Source: Lentzea kentuckyensis (lineage in GTDB: Bacteria > Actinomycetota > Actinomycetes > Mycobacteriales > Pseudonocardiaceae). From it: a stretch of 60,438 nt of DNA. The notes under the pieces are model-generated. The model saw nothing but the letters and a program-made list of their open reading frames with translations. It was not told where the DNA came from and did no database searches. How positions within the stretch are numbered: position 1 is the first letter of the stretch; each line of letters begins with the position of its first letter. Position numbers and translations under genes: made by a program. Positions 8,567 to 16,300 of this stretch are shown piece by piece. Where the stretch lies: NCBI RefSeq assembly GCF_002150765.1, contig NZ_MUYM01000048.1:1-60438 (forward strand), written 5' to 3'.

Positions 8567-8647
8567 GTTGCGGCGGAAGCGCAACATCGGCGGTACCCGC
8601 ACTTGTTGAGCTGTTCGGCCGCAACGGCCGCAATGCGTCGTTGCGGC
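8567..8647 (+). promoter_or_regulatory. Cluster of GTTGCG/CGCAAC inverted repeats upstream of the plus-strand cluster genes
   Basis: The 8499-8749 gap holds GTTGCG-N7-CGCAAC at 8567-8585 and a 9-bp perfect inverted repeat, GCCGCAACG (8618-8626) with CGTTGCGGC (8639-8647). Related TTGCGG/CCGCAA sites occur in the divergent promoter at 26192-26224. They may be operators of the cluster regulator. No gene is seen in this gap. Confidence 0.45.
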
Positions 8648-8749
8648 AAAGCGGAAAAGATAGTCGGCAACATAGGACAGGTGATTCACCTGCGGGAGGC
8701 CGATAGTCGAGGTGCCGGGAAATCCCGGCGGCGACGAAGGGGAATCACC

Positions 8750-9292
8750 ATGACCCACGCAATCACCAGGACGCTGACCGAGTTCGACGTCGTGCAGCAG
8801 CTGGAGTACGCGGAGTCCGAGGTCGGTCTGCGCACGATGGACGGCCGTTCCGAGCGCGTGCTGATGAAGACCGCGTGCCCGACGGAGTTCATCGTGCACC
8901 AGCCCGAGGTCAGCGACACCGGTGACCTGATGCTGAGCCTCGAGATCATCCGGTTCGAGCTGGTCGGCGTCAGCGAGACGCTGTGGCCGGGCGAGAAGGT
9001 CAGCGTGCTCGGTGGCGCCCTGAGCGCACCCGACGCGCGGCCCATCCTGGGTTCCGTTCTCATCCCCGCGGACCGCAGCCTCGAAGAGGGCGTCACCAGC
9101 GAGCAGGTGCTGTACCTCACCGTCGAGACGCCCATCGGCACGCTGCACAACACCACGCCGATCCGCATGACCGGCACGCTGTACCGCATCCCGCCGCTGG
9201 GCTCGCGCTTCGAGTCCAAGGGCGACGTGCCGCTCTACACCCCGCAGGGCGAGCGCTACCTCGAACTGTGGGCCTGCGCCAACGAGGCGTGA
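8750..9292 (+). CDS. Conserved protein of unknown function (DUF6073-like), first plus-strand gene of the cluster
   Basis: A soluble 180-residue protein, rich in beta strand by eye, with no signal peptide or membrane segment. It begins MTHAITRTLTEFDVVQQLEY and ends in a strand-rich region with RMTGTLYRIPPLGSRF. I match it only tentatively to DUF6073 from memory. ATG 8750 is preceded by AAGGGGA. A hairpin (9299-9329) and a FAD monooxygenase gene follow, then unbL, giving a likely three-gene transcript. Its place at the head of an unbL operon suggests a biosynthetic or binding role. Confidence 0.65.
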   Translation: MTHAITRTLTEFDVVQQLEYAESEVGLRTMDGRSERVLMKTACPTEFIVHQPEVSDTGDLMLSLEIIRFELVGVSETLWPGEKVSVLGGALSAPDARPILGSVLIPADRSLEEGVTSEQVLYLTVETPIGTLHNTTPIRMTGTLYRIPPLGSRFESKGDVPLYTPQGERYLELWACANEA

Positions 9293-9298
9293 CCACCG

Positions 9299-9329
9299 CG
9301 CCGGGCGGGCCGCCGAGGTCCGCCCGGCG
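9299..9329 (+). terminator. Intercistronic hairpin (partial terminator or mRNA processing site)
   Basis: Perfect 10-bp arms CGCCGGGCGG (9299-9308) and CCGCCCGGCG (9320-9329) with an 11-nt loop. It lies between the DUF6073-like gene and the TTG start of the FAD monooxygenase, leaving its GGAGG site free. It could attenuate downstream transcription or stabilise the upstream message. Confidence 0.6.
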
Positions 9330-9349
9330 TTCGTCATCCGGGAGGACAG

Positions 9350-10564
9350 TTGTTCGACTGCGTCGTCGTCGGGGCACGGGTCGCGGGCGCGGCCACCGCC
9401 ACACTGCTCGCCAGGCGAGGTGTCCGGGTCGCGTTGCTCGACCGTGACGACGTGTGCGGGCCCACGCTGTCCACCCACGTCTTCGGGGACTGGGAGGCGT
9501 TCGCCGCGCTGGGCGTCACGCACGAGTTGCTGGAGGCGGGAGCGCCCGTGATCACCCGCTTCCGCACCGACGTCGCGGGATGCGCGACGGAAGGGGATCT
9601 CGCGGTCACACCGCACGTGCTGGCGCTGCGCCGGGAACGCCTCGACCGCATCCTGCTCGAACGGGCGTTGGCACAGCGAGAGGTCACCTGGTTCGAGGGC
9701 CACAGCACCACAGGGTTGACGCGGGACAGCACCGGCCGGGTCACCGGCGTGCTGATACGCGATCCGGACGGACGGCGGTCCGAACTGCCCGCACGGGTGG
9801 TGATCGGCGCGGACGGACGCGGATCCACCATCGCGAGGCAGGTGGCTGCGGAGTCCTATGTGGAGCATCCGGCGGTGCGCTGCGCTTACTACGCCTACTA
9901 CCGCGGCGTCGCCCCCATGCCCATTCCGACCTTCGAGTACTTCTGGTGGGGTTCGGACGTCGTGCTCGTGGCACCGTGCGACGACGACCTGCACTGCGTC
10001 TGCGTGATGTCGCCGACCGACGAGTTCTCGCTGTGGCGCCAGGACCGCACCGCCGAGTTCGAGCGCAGGCTCGCGACCATCGACACGCTCGCACCCCGGT
10101 TGCTCGACGCGCGCCGGGAAGGCCGCGTGCTGGGCACCGCCAAGCTGGAGAGCTACCTGCGGACGCCGGCCGGGCCCGGCTGGGCGCTCGTCGGTGACGC
10201 CGGTGCCGCCGTGCATCCGTGCATCGGCGCGGGCATCGACCACGCCGTCATGTCCGCCGGGCTGCTCGCTCCCGCCGTCGCGGACGCGTTGCACGGCGAC
10301 CAGACGTGGGCGGCCGCCATGGAGGCCTATCGGGAGGCCCGCGACGCGCGGATCCTCCCGACGCTGGAGGCGGCGTTGCGACTGGCCCGGCGCGGACCGG
10401 TGGCGGGCGAGGGCCTCGGCTGGCTGCGACTGCTGTTCACGCTGCCGGGAGCGACCCGCGACCTGGCGAACAACGCGGAGCACGTCGCCCGCGACGTCTT
10501 CGGCGAGCCGGTCGCGGAACGACTGCGCGGTCTCGTCGACTCCCTGACGCCCGTGTCGGCATAG
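9350..10564 (+). CDS. FAD-dependent monooxygenase/oxidoreductase of the cluster
   Basis: 404 residues of the PHBH/geranylgeranyl-reductase-like flavoprotein group. The N-terminal FAD loop reads VVVGARVAGAATATLLARRG, and the third FAD motif is GWALVGDAGAAVHPCIGAGI at about residues 280-300. A GADGRGS motif at about 160 is the usual DG element. It starts with TTG at 9350, supported by GGAGG six bases upstream and by FDCVVVGA starting directly at the FAD strand. It probably oxidises or epoxidises a cluster intermediate. It lacks the tryptophan-containing WxWxIP motif of flavin halogenases. unbL follows after 24 bases. Confidence 0.85.
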   Translation: MFDCVVVGARVAGAATATLLARRGVRVALLDRDDVCGPTLSTHVFGDWEAFAALGVTHELLEAGAPVITRFRTDVAGCATEGDLAVTPHVLALRRERLDRILLERALAQREVTWFEGHSTTGLTRDSTGRVTGVLIRDPDGRRSELPARVVIGADGRGSTIARQVAAESYVEHPAVRCAYYAYYRGVAPMPIPTFEYFWWGSDVVLVAPCDDDLHCVCVMSPTDEFSLWRQDRTAEFERRLATIDTLAPRLLDARREGRVLGTAKLESYLRTPAGPGWALVGDAGAAVHPCIGAGIDHAVMSAGLLAPAVADALHGDQTWAAAMEAYREARDARILPTLEAALRLARRGPVAGEGLGWLRLLFTLPGATRDLANNAEHVARDVFGEPVAERLRGLVDSLTPVSA

Positions 10565-10588
10565 GCCCTACGTTCCGGAGGAGCAGCC

Positions 10589-11587
10589 GTGATCCCGCTC
10601 GTGTCGGCGCCAGTGCGCAAGCCCGCCGTGCTCCGCCGGGCGCTCCGGCCTCTGTTCACGCGCGATCCCGCGTTCCTCGACCCCGTGATGGCCCGGTTCA
10701 CGTTGGACGGCGACTGGCAGCGGGACCGAGTCCGGACGATCGGCCGCTCGTTCCTCGTCGGCTACAACGCCGCGGCCACCGCCGAAAGCCTGGCAGAGGT
10801 GCACACGGCGGTGAGCGAGGTCCCTCGTTTCTACCGCCCGTTCGCGTACGAGGGCGCGGGCATGGGCTTCGGTCCCTGGTCGTACCTGCACGGGGTCGCG
10901 CTGCCGGAGTTCGCGGACCACCTCGACGAACTCACGCCCGCGACGCTCTACCAGAACTACGTGGGACTCGGCTGGTGGCTCGGCATGGTCGCGGCCCGCC
11001 GGCCACGGGCGATCGCCGCCTGCACCGCGCGGCTCGACCACCGGTACCGGCTGCTGCCCTACGAAGGGCTCGGCTTCCGCGTCGGGTTCCTCAACGCCGG
11101 CTCGCGAGCGAGGACGGCCGCGTTCGCCCGGCACGGCGAGGACGGCTCCCACGTGTGCCACCAGGGTTTCGGGCGCAGCCTGTGGTTCGTCCACATGGGA
11201 GACATCGGTCAGGCGCTCACGACGATCCAGCGGCTCGGCACCGACCATCGCGGCGACTGCGTGAGCGGCCTGGGACTCGGTTGCGCCTACAGCTGGCTCG
11301 ACGCGCCGCACGGGTTCGACACCGTGCTCGCCCAGGTGCCCGCCGAGCTGAGGCCGGACTTCGCGCAGGGTGCCGCGTTCGGCTGGGAGGCACGCCAGCT
11401 GGCCGACCGGCCGTTGTTCGACGAACAGCTCGCGGCCGCCGGTCCCGAGCACCGGCGGCGGGTGCTCGATGCCGTGCGCGTCGTGCACGAGGTCCGCGAC
11501 GACCTCGTGCGACGCGACCAGCGCGAGGCGTTCTACCAGCACTGGCGGCACGGGACGCGGGCGCGCGTCGGTCAGCTGATCAGCTGA
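10589..11587 (+). CDS. unbL: Enediyne biosynthesis protein UnbL (DUF1702 family)
   Basis: A 332-residue protein of the DUF1702 family, one of the five genes conserved next to enediyne PKSs. Recognisable segments are FLVGYNAA, EGAGMGFG, YVGLGWWLGM, GFRVGFLNA, CHQGFGRSLWFVHMGD and GDCVSGLGLGCAYS. No membrane segment is evident. Known UnbL-type proteins are needed for enediyne production, but their reaction is not established. The GTG at 10589 has GGAGGAGC upstream. The last codons lie inside a 38-bp perfect palindrome shared with the convergent methyltransferase gene. Confidence 0.9.
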   Translation: MIPLVSAPVRKPAVLRRALRPLFTRDPAFLDPVMARFTLDGDWQRDRVRTIGRSFLVGYNAAATAESLAEVHTAVSEVPRFYRPFAYEGAGMGFGPWSYLHGVALPEFADHLDELTPATLYQNYVGLGWWLGMVAARRPRAIAACTARLDHRYRLLPYEGLGFRVGFLNAGSRARTAAFARHGEDGSHVCHQGFGRSLWFVHMGDIGQALTTIQRLGTDHRGDCVSGLGLGCAYSWLDAPHGFDTVLAQVPAELRPDFAQGAAFGWEARQLADRPLFDEQLAAAGPEHRRRVLDAVRVVHEVRDDLVRRDQREAFYQHWRHGTRARVGQLIS

Positions 11588-11598
11588 CCGACGCGCGC
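11561..11598. terminator. 38-bp perfect palindrome over two convergent stop codons
   Basis: From 11561 to 11598 the DNA is a perfect palindrome centred on TGATCA; its left half begins GCGCGCGTCGG. It contains the stop codons and last coding codons of both unbL (plus) and the methyltransferase (minus), which overlap by eight bases. It should act as a bidirectional terminator. Confidence 0.85.
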
Positions 11599-12347
11599 AC
11601 CACCAGCCGGGGACTGCCCTCGGCGTGCGGCGCGCCGTCCAGTCCGCCGTGGACGGTCACGTCACCGAGGAAACCCGCGTCCCGCAGCATGTTCACCAGC
11701 TCGGTGGCGCCGTAGAGACGCAGGCTGTACGACCGCTCACGCCGGGTGCCGTCCGATGTGGTCCAGCGCAACGTCTCGTGCCACCGGCTGGTCACGACGT
11801 CGAAATCACGTTGGCAGCACACGAGGTCGCCGGCCCGCTCGAACCACGTCCTGCGCGCGGACGACAGCATGCGCTCCCGGTTCTCCGTGTCGATCACGAA
11901 CACACCGTCCGGCCGCAGCGCCCCGCGCACGGCGGCCAGGGTCGCCCGGTCGTCGGTCTCGGCGGCGTACCCCAGCGCGGTGCCGACGTTGAACGCGGCG
12001 TCGAACTCCGACGTCCGGTCCAGGTTCACGAAATCGGCGTGCACCCAGTCGACCGTCACCCCGGCGGAACGCGCGGCGGCAGCGGCGACATCGAGCAGCG
12101 GCGCACAGCCGTCCCACCCGGTGACGACCGCGCCGGACACCGCGAGCGGCACCGCGATGCGGCCCTGCCCGCACCCGAGGTCGAGCACGCGGGAGCCCGG
12201 TTCCAGTCCGAGCAGCGCGCTCAGCGCGGCGACCTCGGCGGCCGTGCGTTCGGTGGTCAGGATGGACCCGACCATGCGGACGTAGTCGTCGTCGGCGAAG
12301 AACTCGCGCCACAGGTCGTGCTCGCGGGTATCAGCCGTCGTTGTCAT
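11580..12347 (-). CDS. Class I SAM-dependent methyltransferase
   Basis: 255 residues with a Rossmann methyltransferase core: SRVLDLGCGQGRIAVPLA (motif I, about 55-72), an acidic motif II at VVTGWD, then WVHADFVNLD and FDAAFNVGTALGY. It is the last gene of the minus-strand operon unbV-unbU-pksE-reductase/AraC-methyltransferase. ATG 12347 overlaps the end of the upstream fusion gene by 17 bases, so translation is coupled. A tailoring O-, N- or C-methylation is likely; the substrate cannot be inferred. The gene converges on unbL through the palindrome. Confidence 0.88.
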   Translation of the reverse strand: MTTTADTREHDLWREFFADDDYVRMVGSILTTERTAAEVAALSALLGLEPGSRVLDLGCGQGRIAVPLAVSGAVVTGWDGCAPLLDVAAAAARSAGVTVDWVHADFVNLDRTSEFDAAFNVGTALGYAAETDDRATLAAVRGALRPDGVFVIDTENRERMLSSARRTWFERAGDLVCCQRDFDVVTSRWHETLRWTTSDGTRRERSYSLRLYGATELVNMLRDAGFLGDVTVHGGLDGAPHAEGSPRLVVRASVS

Positions 12348-13326
12348 GACCCACCGCCTTCAGCGTCGTGGTTCTGGCGGCGAGAGCGGCCGGTGGCACG
12401 ACGACCCTCACCTCGGTCCGGTACTTCGCGCGGTAGTCCGACGGTGACATCGCGAACCACGACTTGAAGGTGCGCTCGAAGTGCGCGAGATCGCGGTATC
12501 CCACGGCGTGACAGATGCCGGAGACCGGATCGGTGGTCTCGGACAACAGCTTGCGGGCACCGCTGAGCCGCAGCATGGTCACGAAGTCGATGAACCGCCT
12601 GCCGGTCTGGGACTTGAAGGTGCGGGAGAAGTGGAAGCGACTCATGTGCGCGCACTTCGCCGCGGCGTCCAGGGTGAGATCCGGCTCGGCGTAGTTCTCC
12701 CGGATGAACGCGACGGCGGCGGTGATGCCCGGCGACAACTGCCCCGCCCACGGCTTCGGCGGCCCTGATCCGTCGCTGGTCTCGCCACCGGACTCGGCCG
12801 CCCCGCGCAACCGCGTGGCGAACCACAGCAACTCCTCGACGAACCTGAGCACCCGCTCGCACAGTTCCTGCGTCGTCAGCTCGTACCGGTCCCCCATCCG
12901 CAGGAAGTCGCTGTCGTGCGCGACCACCTCGGTCGGGATCACCAGGCCGCGCATCGCCGACGCCACCGAACGCAGGTGCTCGGTGGCGATGACCGCCTGC
13001 CCGCCCCTGGTCGACATCAGGCCCACGGGCTTGCCCGCGAACTGACCGGAGTCGAGCTGGTCCAGCAGTTGCTTCAGGCTGCCGGAGAACGAGCTGTGGT
13101 ACTGCGGCGTCACCAGGACGATCGCGTCCGCGACCCGCGCCGCCTCGCGCAGTTCCTCGGCGCGGTCCTCGCCCGCGGTGCCGTGCAGGTGCCACCGGTG
13201 CGACTCGCCGCCCTTGGCCACCACCGCCCCGGCCGCCACCTCGAGCAGCGCTCCCGAGCGGGAGGGGTCGGTCAGGCTGCCGCCCAGCAACAACACCCGC
13301 ACGGGTTCACGTGGTGTCCGGTCCAC
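12331..13326 (-). CDS. NADPH-dependent FMN reductase-AraC regulator fusion (copy 1, in the cluster)
   Basis: 331 residues with two clear parts. Residues about 8-180 are a flavodoxin-like NAD(P)H:FMN reductase domain: VLLLGGSLTDPSRSG for the FMN phosphate, then VTPQYHSSFSGSLKQLLDQL and PVGLMSTRGG for the flavin ring. Residues about 215-315 are an AraC/XylS domain with two helix-turn-helices, including HMSRFHFSRTFKSQTG and GICHAVGYRDLAHFERTFK. The combination suggests a regulator whose DNA binding responds to flavin redox or a quinone-like ligand (inference). The GTG at 13326 follows GGGGAG and overlaps the 3' end of pksE by 20 bases. A second copy lies at 36010-36951. Confidence 0.85.
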   Translation of the reverse strand: MDRTPREPVRVLLLGGSLTDPSRSGALLEVAAGAVVAKGGESHRWHLHGTAGEDRAEELREAARVADAIVLVTPQYHSSFSGSLKQLLDQLDSGQFAGKPVGLMSTRGGQAVIATEHLRSVASAMRGLVIPTEVVAHDSDFLRMGDRYELTTQELCERVLRFVEELLWFATRLRGAAESGGETSDGSGPPKPWAGQLSPGITAAVAFIRENYAEPDLTLDAAAKCAHMSRFHFSRTFKSQTGRRFIDFVTMLRLSGARKLLSETTDPVSGICHAVGYRDLAHFERTFKSWFAMSPSDYRAKYRTEVRVVVPPAALAARTTTLKAVGHDNDG

Positions 13327-16300
13327 CCTGCTCCCCCTCGTCGGACGGCACGCGCAGCACGACGTCCGCGCCGTCGACCCGGCCGTGCCAGGTGATCACG
13401 CCGCCCCGCACCGACCAGCCGTCGTCCGTGTCCTGGTCCGGAGCGCGCCGGGCGGTGTCGAGCACGACCAGCCCACCGTCGCCGGACCGCACCCGCACGT
13501 CCCGGCCGGTGAGCTCCGCCAGCCGGCGCTGGGCGTACGCGGCCGCGATCTCAGGTGCCCAGGAATCGGGCAGCGGCAGCGGTTCGACCATCCTCAACCG
13601 CAGCCCGGTCCAGCGTTCGGTCACCTCGCCATCGGCGTTGTGCACGGTGAGGTCGTAGGTCAGCTCGTCCGGTCCGCTGTCCGTCTCGACACCGACCGCC
13701 CGCACGACGGCACCGTGGTGGCGCCCGGTCAGTTCGATGCGCTCGACCGCCACGGGCAGCACCCGCCGGTGCGGCACGCAGGCCTGCGCCGCGTGGATGA
13801 ACGCGTCCCGCGCACCGAAGTCGCCGAGCACGAGCCGGGGCGGCAGGAACGCGCTGAACCACGCCGCGCCGGCGTCGACCGCGATGTCGGCGACGCAGCG
13901 CCGTGCCTGCAGCTCGCGATATCCGCGCACGCGCTGGAACCTGCGGCCGTGGAAGAGCTGCCGCGCGTAGAGGTCCGGCTGCTCGACGAGGCTCGCTTCC
14001 TCAGCTGCCACGGGTTCGATGGCGGACACCTCGGTGAGCAGGCACCGCGCCCGGAAGTGGTCGACGTCGCCGCACCGCAACGCCACCTCGACGCCCTGCG
14101 CGGTCACGACGGCGGCGAGTCTGATCGTGCGACCGGACTCGGGCACCGTCACCGGTCGGGCGAGCCGGACGTCGGCGAACCCGGTGACGGGCAGGCCGGT
14201 GAGCGCGTGCGCCACCTGTGCCATCGCCTCCAGACCGGTCACCGCGGGCAACAGCGGTGTCCCGCCCAGCGCGTGGTCGAGCAGGTAGGGATCGGTCGCG
14301 GTCGACAGCTCCGCGTCCACAACGAGTTCCGTGCCTGGGTAATGCAGCACCGTCTTCTCCAGGAACCGCAACGGCGGCAGGGGCGCAGCGGCGAACCGGA
14401 CGGTGGGCGGCAGCCCGAACCGACTGGTCACCAATACGGTCGTGGGCAGGTCGTCCTCGTCGACGATCCTGGTGAGCAACGCCAGAGCGTCCTCTGTGGA
14501 CATCGGCATCACCCCTCGGCGCACGAGGGAGTCCAGGACGCCGAGCCGGTCCCCCATGCCCGCCGACGCCCACACGGACCACTCGATCGTGCGGCACCGG
14601 CACCGCGGCAGACGTCGCGCGGCTTCTTCGACCGCGAGCCGCAACCAGTCGTTCGCAAGCGCGTAGTGCGCCTCGCCGCGCATGCCGATCTCGCCGATCA
14701 CCGACCCGAACGCCACGAGCAGCCGCAGCCGTTCCGGTTCGACCGAGTCGAGCACCGCCGACAGCCCGACGACCTTCGGCGCGAGGGCGGCGGACAGGGC
14801 CGTGCCGTCGAGATCGCGCAGCAACGCGGGATGGTTGGTGCCGGCCGCGTGCAGGATCGCCGTCGGCTCACCGAGGTCCTGCCGCACCTGCTCCACCGCC
14901 GCCGCGACCTCCGCGTGATCGGTGACGTCGGCACTCAGGTACCGGGCCTTCAGTCCGAGCGCGTCGAACCGGGCCAGCGTGGCGGCGACCTCGGGGTCGT
15001 CGGGTGCGGACCGGCCGAGCAACGCGACACGTGCCTCGCAGCGTTGCGCCAGCGCCAGTGCGGCTTCGGCACCGATCCCCTTGCCGCCGCCCGTTACCAG
15101 AAGGACATCGCCGGCACCGAGCACAGCGGCCTCGCCGAGCGGGTCACCGTTTCGGTGGGCGGCGGCCGGCATCGGCAACTGCCGCACAGCTCCCTCGCCG
15201 ACCAAATCACCATTCCGGTCAGCGGCGACGAGCACCGGCACCTGCCGCACAGCACCCTCGCCGAGCGAGTCACCATTCCGGTCAGCGGCAGCCGGCACAG
15301 GCGCCTGCCGCACGGCGCCGTTGCCGACCGACTCACCACCCCGATCCGCCACCTGCCGCACACCACCGTCGCCGAGCGGATCACCACCCCGATCAGCGAC
15401 CGCCAACACCGGCACCTGCCGCACCGGCCCGGACCGGTGGATCCCGCCCCACCCCAGCCGGACCTCCGCGAACCCGTCCCCGGTCTCCGCCTCAACACGG
15501 GCCTCGTCGAGCAACTCCGCAGCGGCGTCCACCGCCACGTCGATCACGCGCACCACAAGGTCGGGACGTTCGAACACGACCGAGCGCGCAATGCCTCCCC
15601 CGCCACCGCCGTGCTGCACCACCACAAGGCGCGTCACCTCGGGGTCAGCGCACGCCTCGCGCACCGCGGTCAGCAGGTGCTCGGCGTCCGCAGGACGGCG
15701 TCTCGGATCCAGGCAGACCACGACGCCCTTCGCCGCGGCGGGTTCGGACGAGCGGAAGGCACCCCGCACGCCAAGCGCGAGGGGGTGGTCGTCCGCGACG
15801 GCCACGTTCCAGCGGCACGGTGTGGTGCGCGCGTGCCCGCGTGACTGCTTCACCCAGTTGACGGTGAAGGTCCTGGCCCACGGCACGACCGGCGAGACCA
15901 CGCCCGAGGTGCCGTCGTGCGGTGGTGAGGCCGCCAGCAGCGCGGCGAGCTCGGCCACCGTCGAGTCCGCGAACGACACGGCCTCGTCGAGCGGGCGCAC
16001 GCCGAGCCGGTCCGCCGCCTCGCTCGCTATCTGCACCAGGGTGATGGAGTTCAGGTGCAGCTCGGTCAGCAGGCGCGCGTCCTGGCCGACCGCGTCGACG
16101 GGCAGTTCCGCCTGGGCCGCGATCAGACCGCGCAGCAACGTCAGCTCGTCGCCGCCCTCGTCGCGCACCACCACCGGTGCCGGGACGAGGTCCTCGGCCG
16201 GGGGCACCACTTCGCACGGGTTGGCCAGGAACGTCCGTGGCTCCAGCGCCGGGCGCTCCGGGCGCTCTCGGCCCGCGGCCAGCACGTCGAACGCGATCCG

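Noticed and set aside
9350..10564. Flavin-dependent halogenase
   Set aside because: The WxWxIP motif and the conserved halogenase lysine region are not visible; it reads as a PHBH/geranylgeranyl-reductase-like monooxygenase.
15128..15430. CRISPR array
   Set aside because: The repeats are contiguous, degenerate, a multiple of three and in frame within pksE, with no spacers and no cas genes.
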